Notes: generated from the sequence alone by a model not told the origin. A stretch of 64,000 nucleotides of DNA from Bin87 sp965220265 (GCA_965220265.1 CBDCPM010000004.1:4092001-4156000), one strand, 5' to 3'; shown: positions 35,267-48,761, counted from the first letter of the stretch. Numbers and translations are program-made.

Positions 35267-38116
<2,850 letters not shown>

Positions 38117-38119
38117 ACC

Positions 38120-38485
38120 GTGTCCGGAGAGCCTACCTACCACACTGCCCGGCACCTGCTCGAAAACGAGCGGCAGGGCTACAACCGGGATACTGTGCAG
38201 AGGCTCTCAACCGATGGCTGGGGAGTGTACGCAATCTGGAACGGGCCCTACGACTGCATTTACATCGGCAAGTCGGCAGACGGAGAAAGCGTCAAAACCC
38301 GTCTGCTGGACCACCTATCGCCCCAAGAAAAGCGCAGCAACCGCAGGCTGTACGATGCTCTCTACCTGAACCGCGACCACGTCGAGTTCGCTTACTGCCT
38401 GACCGACAGTTCGGAGTGGGCCACCGAGTTGGAGGACCTGCTCATCAAGCATTATCAGCCGGCGTGCAACACCCTGTTGAAGTGA
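38120..38485 (+). CDS. GIY-YIG nuclease-domain protein
   Basis: 121 aa with a GTG start 3 bp after the methylase stop. GWGVYAIWNG (GIY position, here GVY) and DCIYIGKSADGE (YIG), then SVKTRLLDHL with the catalytic Arg, and ATELEDLLIKHYQPACNTLL with the metal-binding Glu and terminal Asn. All core residues of the nuclease fold are present, and the protein is just this domain. Proposed role: cutting unmodified or foreign DNA, or processing in the modification system. This is inferred from operon membership. Confidence 0.87.
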   Translation: MSGEPTYHTARHLLENERQGYNRDTVQRLSTDGWGVYAIWNGPYDCIYIGKSADGESVKTRLLDHLSPQEKRSNRRLYDALYLNRDHVEFAYCLTDSSEWATELEDLLIKHYQPACNTLLK

Positions 38486-38572
38486 AGCATCGTAGCCAAC
38501 CTGACATTTAGCCATGGCGCGAACTCCGCCGCCGCTGCCAAAATGCGACTGTCGCTGACCAACGGCGACGCT

Positions 38573-38596
38573 GGCCGCCCTAACGACGGGGCGGCC
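38573..38596 (+). terminator. hairpin closing the modification operon
   Basis: Perfect 8-bp stem GGCCGCCC / GGGCGGCC with loop TAACGACG, followed by GGTTTCGTT. It lies 88 bp after the GIY-YIG stop. Confidence 0.65.
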
Positions 38597-38665
38597 GGTT
38601 TCGTTGCAGGTCCCAGATACCCCGAATTTTCGCGCCCCGTGCCCCCAGGGCACGCCTATCGGCAC
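38590..38665. repeat. dispersed intergenic repeat, diverged copy 3
   Basis: Aligns by eye (about 70%) with 25328-25398: GGCGGCCGGTTTCGTTGCAG, then CCAGATACCCCGAATTTTCG and CCCCCAGGGC. Overlaps the right arm of the terminator at 38573. No gene in 38486-38938 otherwise. Confidence 0.45.
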
Positions 38666-38938
38666 CAAGTCGGGGAAAACCCAAAGAACATGCTGTGCGC
38701 TCTCAATAGCCCCAACGCGGAATTTCACGGTAAGATCTCAGGCAACCACCATACGCACCATCATGACCACCAATAGCCTCGCGCTGCCGACCCAGTCGCA
38801 CCGGAACCTCCAGAAAATTGAGAAACTCAACCGCCGGCCTTGCGCTCAAGGATGCCCGCTCGCTCGTACCAACCCTGCACCGGTTCGTCACACAAGGGTG
38901 CGATGGACGTTCGCCACCCCCAGTGCGACAATGGCAGC

Positions 38939-40003
38939 ATGAGCAAGCGTGGACGAGCACGCCGTAAGCTGTCGCAGGCGCCGTCCCGACCACCGCAAGG
39001 GAACCTGACACCGCGCGGTACGGAACAGGATAGTATCCCCCCACCCAGATCCCACTGGGCGTTGAACGCGTTCGCAGACTCCCATACGTTGGGGCTTACC
39101 ATCGAGTGCGTAGGAGACATCGCCGCGGCCGTGGCGCGAACTCACGAACTGGCGGGCAGGCGCCAACTGACGCCGACGAGGTTCCAAAGGGAATGCCGCC
39201 ACATTTCGACGCCAGTCAGGAAACTCATCCTGCCGAGTAGCGAAGAGTTGCTGAAAAGATGCTTCACCCCGATGATGCACCCACTGAAGCCACCCGAAAG
39301 GAAGGAAAGCACGGAAACGCTGACCCAATGGATCGGAAATTCCGCCATCGAATACTCTCGAGGAGAGGAAACCGACATCAAACGCGTCAGCTTGCCGTCT
39401 GAGCACGAGCACAAAACCGTAATCGGACCACTGTACGGACTCAGTTCGGCCGGAGACCGCTGCTACCGACTTGAAGACCCGTTCGACCGGTCGGCCACAC
39501 CCCTACGGCTCGGTCAATGGCTGAACCTGAAGGTACTGCAAGTCGACGACATCACCATCAGCTCGGAAACGCTGCTCCGCAGTATGGCGAATAAGGAAGG
39601 CACTCATTCGGAACTGGACCAGATGGCCACAAGCAATCCTGCTATGCCGGTGCAGCTAACCATGGGAGATCCCCAGGACGAACCTTACCGCAGGGCGAAC
39701 ATCATAAACTTCGGTGGAATCTCCTACGTTCAGCTTTTCACGTTCCTGGTGGGCTTCTACCTGGCCAGAGTGATGAAAGCCACGCTCGAGCACACTCCGG
39801 ACGAATTCGCGCGGTTCGGGGTTTCCCGAGAGGCGTGCCTAGACATCCTGCAGGTCCCGACGCGATTGATTTCGCTTACGATGAAAGCCAACAGGCCGTT
39901 TTTCATGGGATTCATACTCGAGAACACGGACGACGCAGAACAGCCTTTCAAGATGGTTGGGAACTACGAAACACCAAGCCGAACGGTCGTAAAGATCCCC
40001 TGA
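38939..40003 (+). CDS. hypothetical protein downstream of modification operon
   Basis: About 354 aa from ATG 38939; longer in-frame starts exist at 38840 and 38903. Basic N-terminus (SKRGRARRKLSQAPSRPP). Mostly alpha/beta: LGLTIECVGDIAAAVARTHE; GGISYVQLFTFLVGFYLARV (one weakly hydrophobic helix); ACLDILQVPTRLISLTMKAN. No domain recognised. It is separated from the GIY-YIG gene by a terminator and followed by another, so it is probably its own unit. Confidence 0.55.
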   Translation: MSKRGRARRKLSQAPSRPPQGNLTPRGTEQDSIPPPRSHWALNAFADSHTLGLTIECVGDIAAAVARTHELAGRRQLTPTRFQRECRHISTPVRKLILPSSEELLKRCFTPMMHPLKPPERKESTETLTQWIGNSAIEYSRGEETDIKRVSLPSEHEHKTVIGPLYGLSSAGDRCYRLEDPFDRSATPLRLGQWLNLKVLQVDDITISSETLLRSMANKEGTHSELDQMATSNPAMPVQLTMGDPQDEPYRRANIINFGGISYVQLFTFLVGFYLARVMKATLEHTPDEFARFGVSREACLDILQVPTRLISLTMKANRPFFMGFILENTDDAEQPFKMVGNYETPSRTVVKIP

Positions 40004-40486
40004 ACGTGACCGGTCACGTAATCCAACTGCTTTATACCCGCAGCAGGAAAAAACCTGCACCAAAACAAGCATCGTGCCTCACAGCGGCTCCAGCGCAGAA
40101 ATTGGGGCGCCCTGGCAGCGTTTGGCAAATCCATAGCGGCGACCCGTGCAGGGCAACAGCACTGACGGCGTACTCCGCATCGTCGCCAACTAACGCCGAC
40201 GACCGCCCCCAACCGACGGGGCGGGCGGCTTTTGTCGGAAACCCGTCAGGATTTCGCCGACGTTTCAGCGACGACTGGCTGAGACCACGGCCCAACGGCC
40301 GTGCCGTCCGGTTACCCGGGGTGTCGGACCATCAGCGCGTCCGAATCACTCGGTCAACGCCGTCCAGCATCGGCGAATCTTCCGTCCTCACGCCCACACC
40401 ACCCCGGGACGGGGGCAAAACGACAAAAAGAGCCGAGGTCGTAGATTACGTTAAGTCTATTCGCCAAAAAATGAGGTGCATAGACA
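40004..40486. other. intergenic region with terminator, no gene
   Basis: 483 bp between the hypothetical gene and the FN3 protein. Contains the terminator at 40203 and presumably the FN3 promoter in 40330-40480. Confidence 0.45.
40203..40233 (+). terminator. intrinsic terminator
   Basis: Stem CCGCCCC (40203-40209) / GGGGCGG (40218-40224), loop CAACCGAC, then GCGGCTTTTG. It ends the 38939-40003 unit, 200 bp downstream. Confidence 0.75.
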
Positions 40487-43400
40487 ATGCGACTACCGAG
40501 ACCATCCACCAGACCGTGGGTTGCCGCCGCCGGCGTAATAGCCGCCGCTGCAATCCTGGTCACCGTCCTCCACCAGGGCAACGCCACCGCCCAGACCGGC
40601 CCACCGGACGCGCCAGCCAACACGCTGGCCCACCTGATTGTCCCGGATGGCGAGGATCCTCGCATCCGCGTCAGCTGGGACGGCTCCGACACCGGCGCCA
40701 CCGGCTACACGATCTCGAGAGGCGACGGCCAGACATTCGAGGCCGACGGAACCGAGACGACGTTCTCGGACCACTCCGTGGAGCCGGGCACCGCCTACTC
40801 CTACACCGTAACCGCCAACAGCGGCCAGGACGCCAGCCCGGCATCCGCAGCAGCATCAGCGAGCGTGGCCGACGCCCCATCGACTCCCGGCAACCTCAGC
40901 GCGGCGGTGGCGGAATCGACCGCCGCGGACGAAACCGCCTCCGTGACCCTCACTTGGACGGCATCGAGCGTGCCGCCCGTCGAGCAGTGCGACATCGCGT
41001 ACCCACTCGACGGCTACACCGTCAGCCGCTCCGACGGCACGGACGAAATCGAGCTGGGAACGACCGGCGCCGGCGCCACGTCGTTCACCGACCCGAACGC
41101 AGGATTCAGCAGCAACTACACCTACCGGGTCGCAGCCCGCAACGCAATCGGAACCAGCACAGCCGCCGCTGCGGTCGCGACCATCCCGTCAAGGCCCATC
41201 CTGCCGCCGACCGGCCTCACCGCGACCATCACGGACCCGTTCGACGGGAACGTCTCGCTGGCGTGGACAGCGCCGGCAGCCGGATCCGAGGTCGCGGGCT
41301 ACCTGGTGCTCCGCTACGACGGAGCGGATCCGTTAGCCGGAGACGCCATCCCGACCACGCTGGCCGAGTCGGCAACGGAGACCACGCTGGTCGACAGCAC
41401 GGCCAACGCCGGGTCAGCCTACTCCTACGTGGTCATCGCGCTCAGCGCCGACAACGTGAGCGAGCCGGCCCCCAGCGCAGCAATCGAGCCACCGGCGCCG
41501 CCCACCGGCCTGGCGGCCACGGCAGCAAACGGAACCATCGACCTGTCCTGGACCGCGCCGGACGCCGGCGCCATCGGCACGTACCGCGTCGAAAGACAAC
41601 CACAGGGCGGCCAATGGGCCCATCTGGCCGACGCGACGGTCACCAGCCATGACGACGCGACCGCCGAGGACAACGCCACCTACGCGTACCGCGTGCAGCA
41701 CCGCAACGACCACGGCGGCTCCGCCTGGGGCGAATCCGATGCGGTAACGCTCGTTGTCGCGCCCAGCGCTCCCACCGGAGTCTCGGCATCGGCCTCAGGC
41801 AGCGACAACGTCCTGTCCTGGACGGCGCCCGACAGCCCGTACATCGACGGCTACCGCGTGCGGCACCGCACGGGCGACGGCGACTGGGCCAGCCTGGCGG
41901 ACAACATCGCAGCCGGAACGGTCACCCACACGCACCAGGACGCCGCCGCGGACGTCACCCATCACTACGCGGTGCGCGCCCACAACTCGGCCGGCAACGG
42001 TCCCTGGTCCGATACGGCTTCCACCGGCCGCGTGACGCCGCCCACAGCGCCAACCGGCGTCAACGCCGCAATCAGCGACGATGACATCGTCCTGACCTGG
42101 ACGCGTCCCAGCTCGGTGCACGTCGACGGCTACACCGTCCGGCACCAGGCCGACGCCGACCAGGAATTCGTCGCAAGCGAACGGCTGGCCGGCACCGCGA
42201 CCTCGTACACCATCGCGGACATCACCGGCGACACCGTCTACCGCCTGGCGGTACGAGCCCACAACTCGGGCGGCGACAGTCCATGGTCTGAAGCCGTGCA
42301 GATCGAACGCGTCCTGATGCCGAGCGTACCCACCAGCGTGAGTGTCGCGGCGGACGACGTGAACATCACCCTGAGCTGGTCCGCGCCCGAAACCGGCCGC
42401 GTCGCCGGCTACCATGTGAGCTACGGCGCCGCCGAATCCGAGGAACGGCAGAGCGCGAACATCGACGCGGGGCAGACCACCTTCGTCCACACGGACAGCG
42501 TGGAGGGCACCGCCTACGCGTACCAAGTACGCGCCCACAACTCCGCCGGCAACGGGCCCTGGTCGGACGCCGTGCCGGCCACCAGGCTGCTGGTACCCGC
42601 CGCGCCATCGAACCTGGAAGCCGCCGCGAGCGCCGGCAGCATCGGCGTCACCTGGCAGGCGCCGGCAGGCAGCATCGTCGCCAGCTACGACATCGAGTAC
42701 GGCCTGTCCTCCGGCACCGAACGCGTCACCGCGTCGGTTTCAGGCGAACACGGCTACTTCACCCACACCGTCAGCCAGGGCGACGTCGAGTACCAGTACC
42801 GCGTCCGCGCCGTCAACGCCGCCGGAAACAGCCCGTGGACCGACGCCGTCACCGCAACCCGAGTGCTGGCACCCGGCAAGCCCGCCGACGTGACCGCCGC
42901 CATCAGTGGCGACAACATCGAGTTGACCTGGAGTGCGCCGCAGAGCGTGTTCATCGACGGATACCACGTCGAGCTGCGCCAGCAAAATCTCGAAGACTGG
43001 ACCCGGCACACCGTGACGGGCGCCACCAGCCTCACCCACGATTCGCCCGACGCCGGCGCCACCTACGAGTACCGCGTCCGGACGTACAACGCCGGCGGCG
43101 TCAGCAACTGGAGCGCCAAGGCCACCGCCATCTGGTACGAGGGCGCCGCCCCGCCAGGGTCGGTCTCCGCCCAGCTCTGGAACAACAACACCCAGCTGCT
43201 GGTCCGCTGGACGCCTTCGGAAACCAGCGGCGTCTCCGGCTACGAGGTCAGGCACCGCGTGGACGGCGGAGACTGGTCCAGCCAGACCATGGCCGCGACA
43301 CTCGTCTTCCACGACTGGGATCCCGACACCGAGGACCTGCGCGAGTACAGCGTCCGGTCACAGAAGGACGACGCCTACGGCGACTGGTCCGCCATACGCA

Positions 43401-44026
43401 AGTTCACCATCGCCCAACCGTCCTCGGTGTCAGGCGTGGTGACCAACCGCGAGGGAACCAACGGCGTACGCCTGCACTGGGACGAGCCCGACAGCGGGCA
43501 GCCGACCCAGTACTTCATCGAGTACAACACCGGCAACGGCAACTGGGTCAGGTCGGGCACATCCACCGGCTACCAGCGCACCCACCGGTTCGCCAGCCAG
43601 CCCTACGACTCGACCTACTCCTTCCGCGTCATGGCCGTCAACGACGTCTACATGACCGGACCAGCCGGCCAGACCACGGTCACGATGGCGGCTGAGCCGC
43701 AGCATCACACCAACATGCCCGACAACCTCAGGGTCAAGATGCTCGACCACGACCGAGTACGGCTCAAGTGGGACGCGCCAGTCGACTTCCCGACCGCCGT
43801 CAGCGGCTACCGGATTTACCGGAAGGACGTAACGGACCCCAACACGCTGATGCGCTTCGGTTGGGAAGAAACCCTCGTGCGCCACACCGGAGGCACGGAC
43901 AGGACCTACGTCGACCTGACCGCCCAGCCAGGGCGGCTGTACGCCTACGCGGTGGCCGCCTACCGGTCGGATGACGGCAACCGGCTCAGCCCGGCGTCGA
44001 ACCCAGCCTACGCGCAACCCTGGTAG
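40487..44026 (+). CDS. secreted protein of twelve fibronectin type III domains
   Basis: 1179 aa. Signal peptide PWVAAAGVIAAAAILVTVLH with cleavage near NATAQ (36). The remainder is 12 consecutive FN3 units of about 90 residues. Each opens with an AP-x-P-x-(G/N)-(L/V) turn (APTGVSASASGSDNVLSWTA, APTGVNAAISDDDIVLTW) and has the W-x-x-P strand and a terminal YxYRVRAHNSAGNGPWS-type strand. No membrane anchor, sortase motif or enzyme domain. Such proteins are thought to mediate adhesion or polysaccharide contact. The central units 5-9 are the most alike, pointing to internal duplication. Confidence 0.92.
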   Translation: MRLPRPSTRPWVAAAGVIAAAAILVTVLHQGNATAQTGPPDAPANTLAHLIVPDGEDPRIRVSWDGSDTGATGYTISRGDGQTFEADGTETTFSDHSVEPGTAYSYTVTANSGQDASPASAAASASVADAPSTPGNLSAAVAESTAADETASVTLTWTASSVPPVEQCDIAYPLDGYTVSRSDGTDEIELGTTGAGATSFTDPNAGFSSNYTYRVAARNAIGTSTAAAAVATIPSRPILPPTGLTATITDPFDGNVSLAWTAPAAGSEVAGYLVLRYDGADPLAGDAIPTTLAESATETTLVDSTANAGSAYSYVVIALSADNVSEPAPSAAIEPPAPPTGLAATAANGTIDLSWTAPDAGAIGTYRVERQPQGGQWAHLADATVTSHDDATAEDNATYAYRVQHRNDHGGSAWGESDAVTLVVAPSAPTGVSASASGSDNVLSWTAPDSPYIDGYRVRHRTGDGDWASLADNIAAGTVTHTHQDAAADVTHHYAVRAHNSAGNGPWSDTASTGRVTPPTAPTGVNAAISDDDIVLTWTRPSSVHVDGYTVRHQADADQEFVASERLAGTATSYTIADITGDTVYRLAVRAHNSGGDSPWSEAVQIERVLMPSVPTSVSVAADDVNITLSWSAPETGRVAGYHVSYGAAESEERQSANIDAGQTTFVHTDSVEGTAYAYQVRAHNSAGNGPWSDAVPATRLLVPAAPSNLEAAASAGSIGVTWQAPAGSIVASYDIEYGLSSGTERVTASVSGEHGYFTHTVSQGDVEYQYRVRAVNAAGNSPWTDAVTATRVLAPGKPADVTAAISGDNIELTWSAPQSVFIDGYHVELRQQNLEDWTRHTVTGATSLTHDSPDAGATYEYRVRTYNAGGVSNWSAKATAIWYEGAAPPGSVSAQLWNNNTQLLVRWTPSETSGVSGYEVRHRVDGGDWSSQTMAATLVFHDWDPDTEDLREYSVRSQKDDAYGDWSAIRKFTIAQPSSVSGVVTNREGTNGVRLHWDEPDSGQPTQYFIEYNTGNGNWVRSGTSTGYQRTHRFASQPYDSTYSFRVMAVNDVYMTGPAGQTTVTMAAEPQHHTNMPDNLRVKMLDHDRVRLKWDAPVDFPTAVSGYRIYRKDVTDPNTLMRFGWEETLVRHTGGTDRTYVDLTAQPGRLYAYAVAAYRSDDGNRLSPASNPAYAQPW

Positions 44027-44052
44027 CCACATCGGGACGCCGGAATTCCAAA

Positions 44053-44076
44053 GCCCCCGTCCGCCGGGACGGGGGC
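44053..44076 (+). terminator. hairpin after the FN3 gene
   Basis: Perfect 9-bp stem GCCCCCGTC / GACGGGGGC with loop CGCCGG, followed by CGATT; 27 bp past the stop. A decayed similar hairpin (ACCGTCC...GGACGAGGG) lies at about 44805, before the next large gene. Confidence 0.75.
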
Positions 44077-44183
44077 CGATTACACGAGAAGATTCCGAAA
44101 CTCCAGCACCAGCCAGAGTAGGCACAGCACGTACAACGATAGGCCAGGGTCCATCAACACCCCCCAAGAAAGGAGCGAACCCA

Positions 44184-44657
44184 ATGAGACATAGAGTTGT
44201 CGAGACGATCAAGAAGTCACCGGCGCTGGCCGCGCTGACAGCACTGGCCGTGGCAGCTGCACTGGTGACCATGACGGGGACGCCGGAAGCATCGGCGCAC
44301 GACGGCGAATGGTGGCACGACCACCGGCCCCAGTTCAACGCCGGCTGCGGTTCCGACGGCGGAAGATGGATGTACTGGTCAGCAGGTGAGGACGAGAACC
44401 ACAACACCCTCGCCGACCCTCCCGGTTGGATCGTCGAAAGGTTCATCGACGGCCAAGTCGCGGCTCACTTCAAGTTCATGGGCGACGACGCCGAGGACCT
44501 GCAGACCTACAGCCAGGATTGGTGGGACTGGACCGACCAAGCCGGAGCCCCGGTGCTGAACTACACCTACCAGGTCACGGCCCTAGACGAGAACCAGGAC
44601 CGGATCCCCGGCCGGCAGACGCCGAAGGTGACCGCCTGGTGCGACGATCCCAGCTAA
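44184..44657 (+). CDS. small secreted protein
   Basis: 157 aa; AAAGGAGCGAACCCA before the ATG. Signal peptide SPALAALTALAVAAALVTMT, cleavage after EASA (about 38). The mature part is Trp- and Asp-rich: EWWHDHRPQFNAGCGSDGGR, WWDWTDQAGAPVLNYTYQVT. The last 60 residues resemble one divergent FN3-like strand set (LNYTYQVTALDENQDRIPGR). No catalytic motif. It lies between two FN3 giants and is probably part of the same surface layer. Confidence 0.75.
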   Translation: MRHRVVETIKKSPALAALTALAVAAALVTMTGTPEASAHDGEWWHDHRPQFNAGCGSDGGRWMYWSAGEDENHNTLADPPGWIVERFIDGQVAAHFKFMGDDAEDLQTYSQDWWDWTDQAGAPVLNYTYQVTALDENQDRIPGRQTPKVTAWCDDPS

Positions 44658-44875
44658 ACCGGCCGACCAGGCAGGGACAAACCAGACGGAGAATCCGCTG
44701 AGGCGAGCAGCGCCACCCACAGGATGACGGCAACCGCCTCAGCCCGCCATTGACCCCAGCCTACGAGCAACCCTGGTAGCAACATCGGAACGCCGGCATT
44801 CCAAAGCCACCGTCCCAACGGACGAGGGCAGATTACAACACAGCATGACCAGCGCATCCAGCGGGAGCGGAGACG

Positions 44876-47800
44876 ATGCAAGGCCCACGAGCGCAGGAGA
44901 GACCGGATCACCGCCCGAGACCACGCAACCGGCCAGCAAGACGGGCAAACGCCGCCATACGCGCCGTCGTGATGGCAGTCCTGGCAGGGGCGATGGCGCT
45001 GACCGGCCTGACCGGCTCCCACGCCGTATCCGCGCAAGTGGTCTACGGGCCCAGCGCACCGCTGAACCTCGAAGCCACCGTCGTCTCCGCAACCCAGATA
45101 AACCTCACCTGGGAAACGCCCACGGATACAGGCTCATATCCACCCATCACGGGCTACCGCATCTGGGTCTCCACCGGCCCCAACTCCTCATGGACGAGGA
45201 TGGTATACAACACCCTATCCACGACAACGTCATACTCCCACACCGGACTCTCGCTGGGCGACTACCGCCGGTACCGGGTCGCCGGACTCGACATCGACAG
45301 AAACGAGGGCAGACAATCCAACATCGCGTCGGCCACCATAGGAGTGCTCACCGCGCCCCTGAACCTGGCCGCCGCTCCAGGCAACCAGGAAGTAACCCTG
45401 ACCTGGCTTCCGCCGGCCGTCGACTGGGACGACTCCATCCAGAAGTACCAGGTCCGCCACGCCGCAACCGGCGGCGATTACGGCTCCTGGTCCGACGTCG
45501 CCGGAGCCGCCGCAGCCCGCACCCACACCGTCGTTGACCTGACCGGCGGCATCGAGTACACCTTCGAAGTGCGCGCCATCAACCAAGTCGGCAACGGCGC
45601 CGAGGGCAGCGTCAAGGAGACCCCCTACTCGCTGAAAGACGCCACCACACCACTCAACCTGGCAGCCGCCGCCAGATACAAGGAAGTTATCCTGACCTGG
45701 GACCCGCCACCCGCCAACCCGGCCATCACCGTCGAGAAGTACCAGATCCGCCATGCCGAGATAGACGCAGACTACGGCTCCTGGGCCGACGTGACGGGAG
45801 GCGCCGACGCACGCACTAACACCGTCGCCGGACTGACCAACTTTCAGAAGTACAAGTTCCAGCTGAACGCCGTGACCACACTGGGGGCCACCCAAGACCC
45901 GCCCGAAGTGGAGGCGATCCCGCTCGACTTCGGCATGTGGGTCACCAACCACAGCATCAGGCGAGGCAGCAACGTGGTCGGCGACCGCAAGACGCCGGTC
46001 TACGTCTACGCCCCCGGCACCACAGTCAAGACCGACACAATTTTCACCCTCACCTGGGGCGGCCGGCCCACCGACGAGCTCCACCCCGACAACCCCACCA
46101 CCGTGACCATCAGGGCGGGAGAGCACATCGGTTGGTCATACCTCTGGGCCGCCGCCGACCAAGACAGTCCCCCGGTGTACAACCAGCCCGTCAAGCGGGA
46201 CGTCGTCGCCAAGCTCGGCGAACTCGAACTGAGGGACCCGCTCATCGTGCAGGACGATGAGCTCCTGCCCGTCGTCAAGCTCTCCGCGCCGGCAACCGTT
46301 GCGGAAGGCGAAACATTCAAGGTCACCGCCACCCTGCAGCACCGCCTCGATGTGGACACCACCGTCCCGATCAACATGGTGAACCCATCCCAGATGACGG
46401 TCCGAGACTCAAACGGCGTATTCGGCTGGCCGTATCCGGCCATCTCCATCCCCTCGGGACAGCTCACCGGACAGACCGCCAGCATCCGCAAGCAGCAGGA
46501 CAACGACGAGGACGGCTACGGCGACCTCTACTTCGGCGTCAACGGCATCAGCCCCGCCCAGTGGTGGCCGTCCCACGAACAGGCCACCGTGCGCGTCACC
46601 GACGACGACACCAACGACCCGAACAAACGCCGCTACGCCGGCTGGCCGCGGCTCTACATGGGCGACGCCTGGGCCGACGAAAGCGGAGACCCGAACACCG
46701 TCACCAAGATGCGGATGCCCATCACCCTGTACCCAACGTCGAGGTCAACCATCACCGTCGATTACCGCACCGAGGACGGCTCGGCCAAAGACGGCGTCAA
46801 CTACCGCAGCGCCAGCGGGACCCTGACGTTCGCCCCCCGGGAAAAGAACAAGGCCGTGGAGATAGACATCCTCGACGACGGCCTCGGCGGCCACACGTCG
46901 TTCCGCTTCATCGCGGTTGGCCCCAACGGCGGCGGCGCCGAGATCGGGACCTACTACGTCACCGGCCGCATCTACGACGAAACCCCAACGTTCCGCTCCT
47001 GGCCCGAGTCCGCCCGAGAAAGCGGCAACGGCAACACCGCCCACATGAGCTTCTACGTCAGCCTCCTCGACTTCAAAAAGGAAGGGACCTACACCATCGA
47101 CTACGCCACCGTCGACGGCACCGCCACCGCCGGCACCGACTACACGCATACCAGCGGCACCCTCACGTTCGAGCCAGACCAACATAGCCACCGGCTGGTC
47201 CACGTCCCCATCCTGGACGACTCCTTCGCCGACAGCGGCGAGACGTTCCGGTTCGTCCTGTCGAACCCCACCGGCGGCTCGCAGCTCAACCGCTGGCATC
47301 ACACCGTCACCGGCACGATCCACGACGACGACAACACGCCCGTCGTCTCCGCAAGGTTCCCCGGCAGCGCCGCCACGTCCGGTTCCCATACCGGCGCCGA
47401 CGACCGGCCCCAAGTAGTCGTCGCGTTCAGCGAAGCCGTGGCCAGCTTCAGCAAGACCACCCCATCGGTCAGCGTAACCAACGCGACGATCACTTCGGTG
47501 CAGGCACACACCGACGACGGCCTCGAGAACGCCTACGTCTTCACCCTCGACCCCGCCGGCGACGACGACATCGGCTTTGTCCTCGTCGCCGACGCCGCAT
47601 GCGACTCCGGCGGCATCTGCTCGCCGGCAGGAATAAAGCTCCTGGAAGTCCCGCCGACGTTCACCATCACCGGCCCCGAGTCCGCCAAACGCTACCTGGC
47701 CGTCAGCGACGCCACCGCCAGCGAAGACGAAGACCCGACGATGGCCTTCACCGTCACGCTCGACAAGGCTGCCGACCACGCCATAACCGTCGACTACGCG

Positions 47801-48736
47801 ACTGCCGACGGTACCGCCACCGCGGGCAAGGACTACACGGCCACCGGCGGAACGCTCACGTTCACCGCCGGCGAAACGACCAAAACCGTTCACGTCTCGA
47901 TCCTCAACGACACCATCGTCGACAAGGACGAAACCATCCGGCTGACCCTCAGCAACGCATCGGGGGCTGAGATCACCGATCCGGACGGCATCGGGACCAT
48001 CACCGACACCGACCTGCCGCCGGACCCCCTGCGGGCGCTCTTCGTCGGGATGCCGACCGAGCACGACGGCGCCGCCGCCTTCTCATTCCTGCTGGACCTC
48101 AACGGCCCCGTGGACATCACCGCAGCAGACCTGCGCGACCACGCGTTTGTCGTGACCGCAGGCACGGTCACGGAGGCCGCCACCGTCAACGACAGCGTCT
48201 TCCTATGGCGGATCACCGTGCGTCCGAACTCCAGCGAGGACATCACCATCACGCTGCCCGCCCATCGCGACTGCAACGAAGCAGGAGCCATCTGCACCAC
48301 CGGCGAAAACCGGCAACAGCTGTCCAACAGCCCGTCGGCCACGGTGACCGGGCCGACCGAGGATGCGTCTTCGGATACCGCCGACGAGCAGACGTCCAAT
48401 GACCCGCTCACGGCCACATTGGACAATGTGCCCAGCAGCCACGACGGCAGCGCCGAGTTCACCTTCGATCTCGCCTTCAGCGAGAACTTCCCGCTCGGCT
48501 ACGCGACCCTGCGCGACCACGCCTTCACCATCAACGATGGCACAATCGAACAGGCCCAACGCAAGGTCCAGGGCAGCAACCAGAACTGGACCATCAGGGT
48601 CCAGCCCGCCGGAAACGGATCCGTCACCATTACGCTGCCCGCGACCACCGACTGCAACGCTGACGGCGCCATCTGCACCGCCGATGGCCGGATGCTGTCT
48701 CACTCGACCTCGGTATCCGTCGCCGGTCCAGGATAA
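44876..48736 (+). CDS. secreted FN3 / Calx-beta multidomain protein
   Basis: 1286 aa. After a basic N-terminus, signal segment AVVMAVLAGAMALTGLTGSH, cleavage near VSAQ (55). Three FN3 domains follow (about 60-350; e.g. APLNLAAAPGNQEVTLTW). Next is a beta domain with a Calx-beta-like opening (SAPATVAEGETFKVTATL). Three clear Calx-beta units of about 100 residues follow, marked by DYATVDGTATAGTDYTHTSG and DYATADGTATAGKDYTATGG with the LTFEP / ILDD strands. A bacterial Ig-like SVTNATITSV unit and two related C-terminal units sharing LRDHAF and SVTITLPATTDCN complete it. Calx-beta units usually bind calcium. No anchor is visible; likely extracellular and adhesive. Confidence 0.9.
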   Translation: MQGPRAQERPDHRPRPRNRPARRANAAIRAVVMAVLAGAMALTGLTGSHAVSAQVVYGPSAPLNLEATVVSATQINLTWETPTDTGSYPPITGYRIWVSTGPNSSWTRMVYNTLSTTTSYSHTGLSLGDYRRYRVAGLDIDRNEGRQSNIASATIGVLTAPLNLAAAPGNQEVTLTWLPPAVDWDDSIQKYQVRHAATGGDYGSWSDVAGAAAARTHTVVDLTGGIEYTFEVRAINQVGNGAEGSVKETPYSLKDATTPLNLAAAARYKEVILTWDPPPANPAITVEKYQIRHAEIDADYGSWADVTGGADARTNTVAGLTNFQKYKFQLNAVTTLGATQDPPEVEAIPLDFGMWVTNHSIRRGSNVVGDRKTPVYVYAPGTTVKTDTIFTLTWGGRPTDELHPDNPTTVTIRAGEHIGWSYLWAAADQDSPPVYNQPVKRDVVAKLGELELRDPLIVQDDELLPVVKLSAPATVAEGETFKVTATLQHRLDVDTTVPINMVNPSQMTVRDSNGVFGWPYPAISIPSGQLTGQTASIRKQQDNDEDGYGDLYFGVNGISPAQWWPSHEQATVRVTDDDTNDPNKRRYAGWPRLYMGDAWADESGDPNTVTKMRMPITLYPTSRSTITVDYRTEDGSAKDGVNYRSASGTLTFAPREKNKAVEIDILDDGLGGHTSFRFIAVGPNGGGAEIGTYYVTGRIYDETPTFRSWPESARESGNGNTAHMSFYVSLLDFKKEGTYTIDYATVDGTATAGTDYTHTSGTLTFEPDQHSHRLVHVPILDDSFADSGETFRFVLSNPTGGSQLNRWHHTVTGTIHDDDNTPVVSARFPGSAATSGSHTGADDRPQVVVAFSEAVASFSKTTPSVSVTNATITSVQAHTDDGLENAYVFTLDPAGDDDIGFVLVADAACDSGGICSPAGIKLLEVPPTFTITGPESAKRYLAVSDATASEDEDPTMAFTVTLDKAADHAITVDYATADGTATAGKDYTATGGTLTFTAGETTKTVHVSILNDTIVDKDETIRLTLSNASGAEITDPDGIGTITDTDLPPDPLRALFVGMPTEHDGAAAFSFLLDLNGPVDITAADLRDHAFVVTAGTVTEAATVNDSVFLWRITVRPNSSEDITITLPAHRDCNEAGAICTTGENRQQLSNSPSATVTGPTEDASSDTADEQTSNDPLTATLDNVPSSHDGSAEFTFDLAFSENFPLGYATLRDHAFTINDGTIEQAQRKVQGSNQNWTIRVQPAGNGSVTITLPATTDCNADGAICTADGRMLSHSTSVSVAGPG

Positions 48737-48761
48737 CCGGCCAATTTCCACGCGCCACCAA

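Noticed and set aside
43430..44446. 338-codon minus-strand open frame
   Set aside because: Antisense to the FN3 gene and its downstream neighbour; no domain.
46745..48064. 439-codon minus-strand open frame
   Set aside because: Antisense to the FN3/Calx-beta gene; low-complexity Val/Gly/Asp composition produced by the GC-rich repeats opposite.
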